Of a DNA stretch of 64,000 nt, positions 51,568 through 60,458 are shown in pieces. The stretch covers positions 186,001 through 250,000 of the forward strand of contig CANLWN010000005.1 in NCBI GenBank assembly GCA_947494825.1, read 5' to 3'. The notes under the pieces were generated by a model that saw nothing but the letters and a program-made list of their open reading frames with translations, did no database searches and was not told the DNA's origin. How positions within the stretch are numbered: the stretch's first letter is position 1; every line of letters starts with the position of its first letter. This stretch comes from an uncultured Flavobacteriaceae bacterium. GTDB lineage: Bacteria; Bacteroidota; Bacteroidia; Flavobacteriales; Flavobacteriaceae. Position numbers and translations under genes: made by a program.

Positions 51568-53007
51568 CTATTCCTGATCAAGAAAAAAATCGTTCTTAAA
51601 CCCTATCAGGTAGAGTTGATTCTTGGCTCGTGTCACGGCAGTATACAGCCATCTTAAATATTCCTTGTCTACCCCGTTGGGCAAATACGGCTGCTCCACA
51701 AAGACAGTATGCCATTGCCCGCCCTGCGATTTATGGCAGGTAATCGCATAGGAGAATTTTACCTGAAGCGCATTGAAATAGGGGTTGTTCTTTACCGCCA
51801 GAAACTTCTTGTATTTGGATTTCTCCTGCTCATAATCCTTCATTACCTCCTGATATAATCGGTTTCCATCCTCATAGGACAAGGATGGTGTTTCTGCCTT
51901 TATGGTATCTAGCAGTAATACGGTCTCAAAGGGCCGTTGGTTGGGGTAATCCACCATTTTGACCTTTACCTTGGCGAATTTAAAGCTATAGAGTTCCTTG
52001 ATAGCGAATATTTCAAGAACCTCAATAATATCCCCATTGGCAATGAATCCAGCTTCCGAATTGGGCTTTAGCCAAAAATAGTTGTTCTTCACTACCATCA
52101 TATAATCTCCTACAGACAACTCATTTTCCAGGTATAGGATCCTACTTCTGATATTCTCATTATAGAGATTGGCCCTTTTGTTGGAACGTACAATGAAGGA
52201 CGTCTCCTCCTTTCCATTCTGGCTGTAGGCTTGTTCAATAGCTTCCTGAATATCATGGCCGTCCACAAGCCGCACGATGTCGTGGTAAGGGCCTACCTGG
52301 AATTTGAATCCTTCAAAATACGCCCCCTGTATTTGTTCCCGGAGACTGGTGGCGTTAACGAGTATACCGGAATCCTCGGCCTGCCGCACTACTTCATCCA
52401 ATTCCAGGCGTTCTACCTCCTTATTGTAGTTCAAGGCCAAGGTGCTCTCCTCAAGGGCCGGACTCAAATCCAATCGTACCGGGGGTAACTGCGCTGTATC
52501 GCCTATTAAGATTAGTTTACAATTATGGCCCGCATATACGTACATGAGCAGGTCGTCCAATAAGGAACCGTTCTCGAACAGTTTGGAATCTGCTGGGGTA
52601 TCCGGTATCATCGAGGCCTCATCCACAATAAAAATGGTATTCCTGTGCTTGTTCGGTGCCAGTACAAAACGTACCCCTCCCCCACGCTCCTTTTTGGGAA
52701 AATAAATCTTTCTGTGAATGGTAAAGGCCTGTGTACTGGAATAATTGGACATTACTTTGGCAGCCCTCCCCGTAGGGGCCATCAGGACCGCCTTCATCGT
52801 GGTCTTCCACAGGTTGGTTACCAGAGTACCGATAAGGGTTGTTTTTCCAGTTCCTGCAAATCCTTTTAGCAAAAATATTCCATCCTTTTTTTCCGAAAGC
52901 ACAAAATCGGAAAGCTTTTGCAGCGCAACCTCTTGTTTCGCAGTAGGTTCATGTGGAAACTTGTCTTTCAAAATTTTATAAAAGGATGCGGCCGTCTGTA
53001 AGTCCAT
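51568..53007 (-). CDS. RecD-like ATP-dependent DNA helicase
   Basis: Superfamily 1B helicase, 479 residues from the ATG at 53007 (MDLQTAASFYKILKDKFPHEPT). A longer frame to 53112 exists, but homologues start like the chosen one; a possible -7 box for the minus strand (CAAAGATA at 53167-53174) does not settle this. Walker A is LKGFAGTGKTTL, Walker B IVDEAS, and the C-terminal UvrD_C_2 domain includes AITCHKSQGGQW and LYTAVTRAKNQLYL. It is a free-standing helicase; no RecB/RecC partners are here. Confidence 0.9.
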   Translation of the reverse strand: MDLQTAASFYKILKDKFPHEPTAKQEVALQKLSDFVLSEKKDGIFLLKGFAGTGKTTLIGTLVTNLWKTTMKAVLMAPTGRAAKVMSNYSSTQAFTIHRKIYFPKKERGGGVRFVLAPNKHRNTIFIVDEASMIPDTPADSKLFENGSLLDDLLMYVYAGHNCKLILIGDTAQLPPVRLDLSPALEESTLALNYNKEVERLELDEVVRQAEDSGILVNATSLREQIQGAYFEGFKFQVGPYHDIVRLVDGHDIQEAIEQAYSQNGKEETSFIVRSNKRANLYNENIRSRILYLENELSVGDYMMVVKNNYFWLKPNSEAGFIANGDIIEVLEIFAIKELYSFKFAKVKVKMVDYPNQRPFETVLLLDTIKAETPSLSYEDGNRLYQEVMKDYEQEKSKYKKFLAVKNNPYFNALQVKFSYAITCHKSQGGQWHTVFVEQPYLPNGVDKEYLRWLYTAVTRAKNQLYLIGFKNDFFLDQE

Positions 53008-53224
53008 AGGAGCCCAAAGATAGTCATGATTTTTGGGTGGAAACCGTTTGGCGCAAAGAAACTTTCCAGGGACGTCCATGGCCTTTTTAGGTATGGAAAT
53101 GAGCGCACTCAACTAGTAAAACAGGCTCAAACCCCCATTGTCACAGTAGTTTGCACAAAATGGCGACAAAGATATCATCCACAAAATCCACGTATAAAAT
53201 ATTAGGCAGTTTCCAAAAAAATTG

Positions 53225-53232
53225 TAGATTTG
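53225..53232 (+). promoter_or_regulatory. Probable -7 box for the 53266 gene
   Basis: TAGATTTG matches TAnnTTTG, 33 bases before the start codon. The -33 element is not clear. Confidence 0.45.
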
Positions 53233-53265
53233 TGATAACCACTAAATTTAATTAACACGTATAAA

Positions 53266-53919
53266 ATGAAGACCATAATACAAATTGCACTTTGGATAGT
53301 ATGTATTGGATTGGGATATCTAATCTACAAATCCGTGAACGCCCCTATTGAATTTAAAAAAATTAAACAAGAGCGGTATTCTAAGGTAATTGCAGTATTG
53401 AAGGACATTGGTAATTCCCAAGAGGCCTATAAGACCGTAAATGGAAAGTTTGCCAATGATTTTAAGAGTTTAGTAAGTTTTGTGGATACAGGTAGGTACA
53501 CCATTACCCAGCAGCGGGATTCTTCTTTTATGGAGTTTGACGAAACGTATCAAATCGATTTATTGAAAGAGGTTACCCTCGTTGATACCTTGGGCTTTGT
53601 GTCTGTCAAGGATTCCCTATTCAAGAACGACGATCGTTACAAGAGCATGATGAACGTTCCCTATGCCCAAAATGGGGAAAAGTTTGAAATGAGTGCAGAT
53701 ATTATTGACAAGAGCGGTTACAAGGCCCCTGTTTTTGAAGCAAAGGTGAAGAAGAATATTGTTTTGTATGACCAACCTCAAGATCTCTTGGCAGCTGAAA
53801 ATGCACATGCAAGCGTGGAAGAAGTCAATGGAACTGAAATAAGGGTCGGTTCTTTGACCGATGTAAGTACCAATGGTAACTGGCCCCCTATATATGACAA
53901 AAAAGAAGACAGACAGTAG
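53266..53919 (+). CDS. Hypothetical protein with single N-terminal membrane helix
   Basis: A 217-residue protein with one membrane helix (about 4-23) and an extracytoplasmic part that begins with a helix (YSKVIAVLKDIGNSQEAYKTVNGKF). That layout resembles pilin-like or type II pseudopilin proteins, but no prepilin cleavage motif is clear. Conserved next to DUF3822 and rsmD in flavobacteria as far as I recall. Its last 26 bases overlap the DUF3822 start. Confidence 0.65.
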   Translation: MKTIIQIALWIVCIGLGYLIYKSVNAPIEFKKIKQERYSKVIAVLKDIGNSQEAYKTVNGKFANDFKSLVSFVDTGRYTITQQRDSSFMEFDETYQIDLLKEVTLVDTLGFVSVKDSLFKNDDRYKSMMNVPYAQNGEKFEMSADIIDKSGYKAPVFEAKVKKNIVLYDQPQDLLAAENAHASVEEVNGTEIRVGSLTDVSTNGNWPPIYDKKEDRQ

Positions 53920-54730
53920 CTTAGAGGAGTCTACAAAAGATTATCATAAATTGTCCATTCAAGTCGGCTTGAATGGACTTTCTTTTTGTGTGCTCGATAC
54001 CATAGGCAATACGATTTTGACCTCGGAAAATGTTGTATTTGGGGAGGAGCAAACACCTTACGACGTGCAAAAAAGTCTTACCGCACTTTTTGAAACACAC
54101 GGGCTTGCCGAGATGTCCTTTTCAGAAGTCGTGGTCATACACAAGAACAATCTGTTCAGCTTGGTACCCAAAGCGCTTTTCGATGAAAAAGAATTGGCCA
54201 ACTATCTAAAGTTCAATGCCAAAATCTTGGCAAACGACCATATCGCTTACGACGAGATTGAAAGCTATGACATGATGAACGTTTATGTGCCTTTCGTAAA
54301 CATTAATAATTACATTTACGAGCTTTTTGGAGAATTTGAGTTCAGGCACAATGGCACTGTACTTGTGCAGGCCCTACTAAATTCCCACGGGAACAACAGT
54401 GAACAAGCGATCTGTTACGTGCATGTATCGGAACATCATATGGAAATCGTTGTTCTTTCCCAGAAAAGACTCCTTCTCTACAACAGTTTTGACTATAGCA
54501 CCAAGGAAGATTTTATCTATTATCTGCTCTTTTGCCTAGAACAGTTAAAATTAGCTACAGAAACCGTAAAACTCCGACTCTTTGGTAATATTGACGAGGC
54601 GGACGAACGTTATTCCATTTGCGCCGAGTACATAAAAAACATTTCCATCTTTGTGCCCGCAACGACCTCCTATCACCGGGAAGAAACTGAGGAGGAACCC
54701 ATAGACTTTGCGGTCCTAAATGCCCTCTAA
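53894..54730 (+). CDS. DUF3822 family protein
   Basis: A 278-residue protein of family DUF3822. I chose the ATG at 53894 (MTKKKTDSSLEES) over the longer frame at 53873; both overlap the preceding gene. The sequence has an ASKHA/actin-like pattern (LSIQVGLNGLSFCVLDTIGN at the N-terminus, DTVL-type strands, VLSQKRLLLYNSFDYSTKEDFIYYLLF). Function unknown. It shares one base with the rsmD start, so they are coupled. Confidence 0.85.
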   Translation: MTKKKTDSSLEESTKDYHKLSIQVGLNGLSFCVLDTIGNTILTSENVVFGEEQTPYDVQKSLTALFETHGLAEMSFSEVVVIHKNNLFSLVPKALFDEKELANYLKFNAKILANDHIAYDEIESYDMMNVYVPFVNINNYIYELFGEFEFRHNGTVLVQALLNSHGNNSEQAICYVHVSEHHMEIVVLSQKRLLLYNSFDYSTKEDFIYYLLFCLEQLKLATETVKLRLFGNIDEADERYSICAEYIKNISIFVPATTSYHREETEEEPIDFAVLNAL

Positions 54731-55275
54731 TGCGTATTATTTCAGGCAAATATAAAGGCAAGCGCATAAACGCCCCCAAAGGATTGCCCGTACGTCCCAC
54801 AACAGACATGGCCAAAGAAGCCCTTTTTAATATTTTGAACAACGGCTATTACTTTGATGAAATTTCCGTTTTGGACCTCTTTTCAGGTACCGGCAACATC
54901 AGTTACGAATTTGCCTCGCGGGGAACCGAGGACATCGTTGCCGTGGATGCCAATGCGAAGTGCATCAAGTTTATTGAGCAAACATCGCAAGCCAACAGCT
55001 TCAATATAGCAACGGTTAAAAGTGATGTTTTTACCTATTTGCAGCGGGTACCGGTACAGGCCGACATCATTTTTGCGGATCCTCCATATGACATGTCCGT
55101 AGAAGATTTTGCAAAAATCCCGGAATTGATCTTCACAAACGGGCTGTTAAAGGAACATGGCGTTTTGATACTGGAACATTCCAAACACACAGCCCTATCC
55201 CAACTAAAGAACTTTTCGCACCAGCGAAAATATGGAGGAAGTATTTTTAGTTTCTTTACCGCTACCGATATATAA
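54730..55275 (+). CDS. rsmD: 16S rRNA (guanine-N2)-methyltransferase RsmD
   Basis: Methylates G966 of 16S rRNA, 181 residues. It starts MRIISGKYKGKRI, with RPTTDMAKEALFNIL near 27; the SAM loop is DLFSGTGNISYEFASRG (about 50-66), and the catalytic motif is FADPPYDM (about 117-124). Its stop codon lies 3 bp from the 3' end of the convergent rnpB gene. Confidence 0.95.
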   Translation: MRIISGKYKGKRINAPKGLPVRPTTDMAKEALFNILNNGYYFDEISVLDLFSGTGNISYEFASRGTEDIVAVDANAKCIKFIEQTSQANSFNIATVKSDVFTYLQRVPVQADIIFADPPYDMSVEDFAKIPELIFTNGLLKEHGVLILEHSKHTALSQLKNFSHQRKYGGSIFSFFTATDI

Positions 55276-55278
55276 AAA

Positions 55279-55582
55279 GCAGGCCATAAGCCGGATTCTG
55301 TAAGGTCTGGGACCTCCTTATCATTTATCTGGGCCTTTGGTTGCCCAAAGGCTCTAACCGCCTACCCTTCAGCTTGGGCGTGCAACCCTTGAGCACTGAT
55401 TTATTTGGCGTTGCACCGCATAGAGTTTACCTGATTTCACTACAGCATTACCTGTACTTGCTTTCTGTTGCACTGGTCCTTCCCCGTTTCCACGGGGAGA
55501 CGGGAATTACCCGCTATGCTGCACTATGGTGTCCGGACTTTCCTCCCCAACGGTAACCGTTGGAGCGATAAGGTGACCTGCT
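55279..55582 (-). ncRNA. rnpB: RNase P RNA, bacterial class A
   Basis: Catalytic RNA of RNase P, about 304 bases. On the minus strand the 5' region contains GGGGAGGAAAGTCCGGAC, the P4/CRI hallmark, and the 3' end reads ACAGAATCCGGCTTATGGCC, the other strand of P4 with its neighbours. The ends are inferred from the closing complementarity GCAGGTC/GGCCTGC. CAAAGGTA at 55587-55594 gives a minus-strand TACCTTTG -7 box right before the 5' end. Confidence 0.95.
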
Positions 55583-55586
55583 ACCA

Positions 55587-55594
55587 CAAAGGTA
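55587..55594 (-). promoter_or_regulatory. -7 box of rnpB
   Basis: TACCTTTG on the minus strand, an exact TAnnTTTG match, 4-12 bases before the predicted RNA 5' end. Confidence 0.6.
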
Positions 55595-55669
55595 ATGCAA
55601 TAGCCCCGGAATTGTTGATAAAAAAAGATTAAAACAGGTAGAATACGGGAGATAATGTAGCTCGATTTC

Positions 55670-55677
55670 TATATTTG
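55670..55677 (+). promoter_or_regulatory. Probable -7 box of dnaX
   Basis: TATATTTG (TAnnTTTG) 38 bases before the dnaX TTG start. No clear -33 partner. Confidence 0.45.
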
Positions 55678-55715
55678 TATATTACAACGTTGGCATCATT
55701 AAACCCTTATAGTCA

Positions 55716-57539
55716 TTGGAACCTTTTGTAGTATCGGCCCGGAAATACAGACCTCAGACCTTTAAGGATGTTGTGGGACAACAGGCCATTACCAATACCC
55801 TGCTCAATGCGATAGAAAATGACCATCTTGCCCAGGCATTGCTCTTTTGTGGGCCCCGTGGGGTAGGTAAGACCACATGCGCACGGATTTTGGCAAAAAA
55901 AATCAATGAGGAAGGTGGAGAATCCTCCAACGAAGATTTTGCATTCAACATCTTTGAACTCGATGCCGCTTCCAACAATTCTGTGGACGATATCCGTAGT
56001 CTTATCGATCAGGTGCGCATACCGCCACAGGTAGGCCGGTATAAGGTGTACATTATAGATGAGGTACATATGTTGTCCCAATCTGCCTTCAACGCCTTTC
56101 TGAAGACCCTGGAGGAACCTCCTAAACATGCCATTTTTATTCTGGCCACTACAGAAAAGCACAAAATTATCCCGACCATACTCTCTCGTTGCCAAATCTT
56201 TGATTTTAAAAGGATAACGGTGAAGGATACGGCCCAATATTTGAAATATATTGCCGAAAACCAGGGGGTTGAGGCTGATGACGATGCCCTTCATATCATT
56301 GCACAAAAGGCAGATGGTGCCATGAGGGACGCGCTTTCCATTTTTGACCGAGTGGTAAGCTTTTCGGGTAAAAAACTTAGTCGCAAGGCAGTAACAGAAA
56401 ACCTGAACGTATTGGATTACGATACGTATTTTAAGGCTACTGACCTGATATTGGAGCACAATATCCCCTCCTTATTGCTCTTATTGAACCATACCTTGGC
56501 CCAAGGGTTCGACGGACATCACTTTATTTCGGGATTGGCGTCGCATTTCAGGGATCTTATGGTATGTCAACACCAGGATACCATTTCACTTTTGGAGGTA
56601 GGCGAAGAAGCCAAGAAAAACTATTTGGAACAGTCCAAAAAGGCATCTAATACCTTCTTGCTCAAAGCCATAGATATCGCAAATGACAGCGACCTAAAGT
56701 ATAAGACGAGCAAGAACCACAGGCTTTTGGTAGAACTTGCCCTGATGAAACTGGCATCCATCGATTTCGATGGGGAAAAAAAAAATCCTAAACCGCTAAC
56801 CACTTTTGATAAAGGCAAAGATGCCTTGGTTCCGGCTTCATTTTTTAAGACTGCCCCCCCTGTGAAAAACAAGGAAATACCTATTGTGGATGCGGTTGCT
56901 CCACCTCAGGATGCCCCTCAAAAGCACATAGAACCCCTCCAGGAAACGGAGCCTCATGACCTCACGGTATCGCAAGACCAAGGGGAAACCCTTTCGGAAG
57001 CCATTACGGCCACACCGGTAAAACCCGTGGCAACCACACCACCTGTGGCGGAAAAAATTAAATTGGATATTCAGTCCAAAAGGGTCTCGGCACTTTCCAT
57101 ATCCAGTCTAAAGGCAAAGAAAAAACACGAACTCAGCAAAAAGGACGAGACCATAGACGAGGCCACCCTTCCAAAATCGTCCTTCACCGAAGCGGATATG
57201 CAGCGCCACTGGGCAGATTTTGTGCGTGAAATTGATCAAAAGGGGCAAAAAATATTAGCGTCCAACCTCAATACGGATGTCCCAAAACTGCAGAACGAGC
57301 ATACGATTTGGATCGAATTGCCCAATGGCACGATGAAAAAGGAAATTGAAGGGGAACGTTATCACCTTTTAACCTATCTAAAACAGAAGCTCGACAATCA
57401 TTTTATCAATTTAAAAATTACGGTGAACGAGGAAACCGCAAAGAAGTTTGCCTTTACCCCGGAAGAAAAGTATGAAAAGCTGAGGGAAAAGAATCCGGCC
57501 ATAGACCTTCTTAGAAAGGAATTTGACCTAGACCTTTAA
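55716..57539 (+). CDS. dnaX: DNA polymerase III subunit gamma/tau
   Basis: Clamp-loader ATPase, 607 residues. It begins MEPFVVSARKYRPQTFKDVVGQ from a TTG codon; the frame has a stop just upstream and no usable ATG. Walker A is GPRGVGKTTCARIL (about 45), Walker B VYIIDEVHML (about 110), sensor 1 LATTEKHKI. The four-Cys zinc motif of most DnaX proteins is absent, replaced by a short Glu/Ser stretch, as is usual in Bacteroidota. The Pro-rich linker (about 370-460) joins the tau part. Its 3' end overlaps the TMEM220 gene by 12 bp. Confidence 0.95.
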   Translation: MEPFVVSARKYRPQTFKDVVGQQAITNTLLNAIENDHLAQALLFCGPRGVGKTTCARILAKKINEEGGESSNEDFAFNIFELDAASNNSVDDIRSLIDQVRIPPQVGRYKVYIIDEVHMLSQSAFNAFLKTLEEPPKHAIFILATTEKHKIIPTILSRCQIFDFKRITVKDTAQYLKYIAENQGVEADDDALHIIAQKADGAMRDALSIFDRVVSFSGKKLSRKAVTENLNVLDYDTYFKATDLILEHNIPSLLLLLNHTLAQGFDGHHFISGLASHFRDLMVCQHQDTISLLEVGEEAKKNYLEQSKKASNTFLLKAIDIANDSDLKYKTSKNHRLLVELALMKLASIDFDGEKKNPKPLTTFDKGKDALVPASFFKTAPPVKNKEIPIVDAVAPPQDAPQKHIEPLQETEPHDLTVSQDQGETLSEAITATPVKPVATTPPVAEKIKLDIQSKRVSALSISSLKAKKKHELSKKDETIDEATLPKSSFTEADMQRHWADFVREIDQKGQKILASNLNTDVPKLQNEHTIWIELPNGTMKKEIEGERYHLLTYLKQKLDNHFINLKITVNEETAKKFAFTPEEKYEKLREKNPAIDLLRKEFDLDL

Positions 57540-57887
57540 TTTTCCCGCATACTTGATCCTAAGCGCGTAGAGTAGCATGACGCCCGAAACGATAAGCAAC
57601 CCCAAAGCCTCTCTTCCACGCTCTATATTTACAATATCCCCTTGGCCAATGCGAACACCCTGGAAGTTTTCCGGCCATATGAAAAATGCCCCAAAAAGGT
57701 AGGCCACAACAAGGGAAGCGGCAATCCAATACCTTAATTTTCCCAGTAAAAACAGGACAGAGGCCAAAGCCGCCAATCCATATATGACATACCATAGCCA
57801 TGCATCGGGATCATTATACTGTACGTAGGCGGCCCAAAGGAATACGCCGCTAAAAAAAATAGCTAGAATTTTAAAGAAAGTTTTCAT
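57528..57887 (-). CDS. TMEM220-family membrane protein
   Basis: A 119-residue membrane protein with four hydrophobic helices (about 4-22, 28-46, 53-71, 92-112). The motif WAAYVQYNDPDAWLW (about 18-32) is the hallmark of transmembrane family 220. It begins 3 bp after eboF on the same strand, so it is probably the last gene of the ebo operon. Its 3' end runs 12 bp into the convergent dnaX gene. Confidence 0.88.
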   Translation of the reverse strand: MKTFFKILAIFFSGVFLWAAYVQYNDPDAWLWYVIYGLAALASVLFLLGKLRYWIAASLVVAYLFGAFFIWPENFQGVRIGQGDIVNIERGREALGLLIVSGVMLLYALRIKYAGKLKV

Positions 57888-57890
57888 CGG

Positions 57891-59267
57891 TTATTTGTTT
57901 AAAACATGATTTTCCAAAATAGTAAAAACCTCGGTAGCCTCTACCTTAGGCTGTGTTAGCAATGCTGGGTTATTGCTGATCAGTACGGGATAATCTTCCT
58001 CCCTTTCGGGCACTCGTCCATGAGATCCCCTGATAAGTGAGGCGTTGAGAGGGATGATGTCCATCACCGTTCTAAAACCCAATTTCTTTTTGGCCAACTT
58101 CAGCATCACTTTGGGCATCACCAGTTTGTCCTTGGGATCGGTGAACATTTCAACAGGATCATAGCCTGGCTTTTTATGGATATCCACCGTTCTTGCAAAA
58201 TCAGGCGCTTTCTTATCCTCCAACCAGTAATAATAGGTAAACCAAGAGTTTGCATCTGCCACCACCAACAGGTCACCGCATCTGTCATGGCTTAGTTTGG
58301 CTTCGGCTATCCCCGTATCATCCAGAACCCGGTCCACTCCGGGAATCTTCTCCAATTGGGCCTTGAGCTGTGGTTTGATCGATTGGTCGTTCAGATAGAT
58401 ATGTGCTATTTGATGGTCGGCTACGGCAAATGCCTTGCTCGCGCCCATATCCAAGAGTTCCAATCCGCGCTCTTCCCGTATGGACAGGTATCCTTCAGAT
58501 CTTAATATTCTATTGAGGTGTACAGGGTGGTCCACGTTCGTTATCCCATATTCGGAAAGCAGCACAATATGGGCTTGCTGTTGTTCGTAATGTGCTATTA
58601 ATTGTTGCACCACCCCATCTATTTCCCTAAGGTCTTTGCCGATGCCATCAAAGGTATTGCCGTATCGCTGTAGATTGTAGTCCAAATGGGGAAGGTAGAC
58701 CAGACTAAGGGTCGGATTGTGATACCTATCGGTCCGTATAGCCGCATCCGCAATCCACTTGCTGGACTTAATGGAGGTCTTTGGTCCCCAAAAATGGAAC
58801 AAGGGAAAAGTACCCAATTCCTCTTGTAATTGATCCCTGAGCTGGGAAGGGTAGGAATAGACGTCCGGTATTTTTCTTCCATCGGCCAGGTAGTTGGGCC
58901 TGGGCGTTACGCTGTAGTCCACGGTAGAATACATATTGTACCACCAAAAAAGATTGGCACAGGTGAAATCCGCATCCTGTGCTTTTAGCTTGTCCCACAA
59001 TTTATCGCTTTGGACCAATTTGTTGGACTGTCGCCAAAACTTTGTCTCGCATTCTTCCTTAAAATACCACCCATTTCCTACTATGCCGTGGGCAGAGGGC
59101 CATTTCCCTGTTAGGTAGGTAGCCTGTGCCGTGCAGGTAACAGCCGGCAGTACCGGGCTGATCGTGCATGCTTTTCCCTGGTTAAGAAAAGATGTTATGA
59201 ACGGGGTATGTTCACCGATAAGTCGATGTGTAAGCCCCACCACATTAATCACCACGGTTTTCTTCAT
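57891..59267 (-). CDS. eboF: EboF-like alkaline phosphatase / nucleotide pyrophosphatase family protein
   Basis: Phosphodiesterase of the alkaline phosphatase superfamily, 458 residues. The metal/nucleophile region is TCTAQATYLTGKWPSAHGIVGNG (about 43-66), where the Thr of AVTCTAQATYL is the usual nucleophile site. VLLSEYGITNVDHPVHL (about 245) and the late RGSHGRVP supply further metal ligands. It overlaps eboE by 4 bp (ATGA), and is the last catalytic gene of the ebo cluster. The substrate is unknown; in ebo clusters it is thought to serve metabolite transport to the periplasm. Confidence 0.88.
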   Translation of the reverse strand: MKKTVVINVVGLTHRLIGEHTPFITSFLNQGKACTISPVLPAVTCTAQATYLTGKWPSAHGIVGNGWYFKEECETKFWRQSNKLVQSDKLWDKLKAQDADFTCANLFWWYNMYSTVDYSVTPRPNYLADGRKIPDVYSYPSQLRDQLQEELGTFPLFHFWGPKTSIKSSKWIADAAIRTDRYHNPTLSLVYLPHLDYNLQRYGNTFDGIGKDLREIDGVVQQLIAHYEQQQAHIVLLSEYGITNVDHPVHLNRILRSEGYLSIREERGLELLDMGASKAFAVADHQIAHIYLNDQSIKPQLKAQLEKIPGVDRVLDDTGIAEAKLSHDRCGDLLVVADANSWFTYYYWLEDKKAPDFARTVDIHKKPGYDPVEMFTDPKDKLVMPKVMLKLAKKKLGFRTVMDIIPLNASLIRGSHGRVPEREEDYPVLISNNPALLTQPKVEATEVFTILENHVLNK

Positions 59268-60457
59268 CTATACGCTAAAAGTGTATTTTTAAACCAATCC
59301 ATTTCCCTGACTATGCTGTCCGAAAGATTGGTTTTCAAGGCTGCCGGGAGCACGTCCCAGGTATAGGTCTCAATTTCCAAGTGTTCCGAAACCTTATGGC
59401 TCTTTAGGTATTTCACCACTTTTATTATTTGATCTTGCGTAGCAAACAGCTTTTCGAATCGCTCTAGAAAAATAGGGACATGAAAATGTGCCCTCAATTC
59501 CGAAAAGTCCTTTTTATCCTTTAAAACCAGGGGCAGGTCGCCATAGGTCCTTACCGTATCCCCATTTTTTTCCGTTACCTGGTGCAGGTAGGTAGGTTCA
59601 TTGAAAAGGGCCAATGCTTCCCATATTTGTTCGCTATCCGCTTCGTTAAAAATAATCTTTAATGCTGAACTCACCTGTATCTTCCCCACTTGGATGCCTG
59701 CATTCCCAAACTTCCGAAAACTGACCTCCGGTTCTTCATAGGCCAAGGAAAAATGGCAAATATCATAACATACATTGATATGGCGGTGCACAAGGTCCTC
59801 TACCACAGCTTCCCCGGCTTTCATGCTTTCCTTGGCTATGGGCAACAGATACTTTTCAAAAAAATGCACCACTTCATCACTATTTTCCAATAGACCGTCC
59901 GGTTCCGGTTCTATATCCAAATGCAGGTACCTTCCCGTATCCCTTTCTATTTGATGTAAGTGCGCAACAATTTTGGCCAGGTTGGCTGCCCCTTTTTTGA
60001 GAACTTCTTCCGTTTCGGTGGTATTTGCATGCCAATGTCTATAACTTATAGGAGAGGTAGAGATTCCCCCAGATAGCCCCTCAGGCACCAAAAGTGCCAG
60101 TTGGTCAAACAACCGCTGGGTGTATTGCACCCTTTCGTCCGTGGTCCAATCCGGTGCGTGAACCATATCCTTTACCGGTTCCTTGTGGAAATTACCATAG
60201 GGAAAGCCATTCATGGTGAAGACGTATAGCTGATTTTTCACCAACCAGGCCTTGAAATCCATCAAATTGTCGCCTTGTCCCAGTTCTTCGCTGGCCTTGT
60301 TGGACAAGCGCAGGCCGATGCCAAAAGGAGCACTGGGCGAAACTTTGCTTTTTACCTCTAAAACATATTGTTCTAAACTTTCAAAGGTCTGTCGCCAATC
60401 ATCACCCGGGTGAATATTGGTACAATAGGTAAGGTGATACAAATTGTTTACTATCAT
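59264..60457 (-). CDS. eboE: EboE-like metabolite traffic protein (TIM barrel)
   Basis: A 397-residue xylose-isomerase-like TIM barrel protein. I chose the ATG at 60457 (MIVNNLYHLTYCTNIHPGD), 1 bp past the eboD stop; a longer frame extends to 60484 inside eboD. NYHLTYCTNIH and YLHLDIEPEPDGLLEN (about 195-210, with metal-type His/Asp/Glu) and CYDICHFSLAYEEPE (about 240) are clear features. The family is annotated as metabolite traffic protein EboE. Confidence 0.92.
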   Translation of the reverse strand: MIVNNLYHLTYCTNIHPGDDWRQTFESLEQYVLEVKSKVSPSAPFGIGLRLSNKASEELGQGDNLMDFKAWLVKNQLYVFTMNGFPYGNFHKEPVKDMVHAPDWTTDERVQYTQRLFDQLALLVPEGLSGGISTSPISYRHWHANTTETEEVLKKGAANLAKIVAHLHQIERDTGRYLHLDIEPEPDGLLENSDEVVHFFEKYLLPIAKESMKAGEAVVEDLVHRHINVCYDICHFSLAYEEPEVSFRKFGNAGIQVGKIQVSSALKIIFNEADSEQIWEALALFNEPTYLHQVTEKNGDTVRTYGDLPLVLKDKKDFSELRAHFHVPIFLERFEKLFATQDQIIKVVKYLKSHKVSEHLEIETYTWDVLPAALKTNLSDSIVREMDWFKNTLLAYR

Positions 60458-60458
60458 T

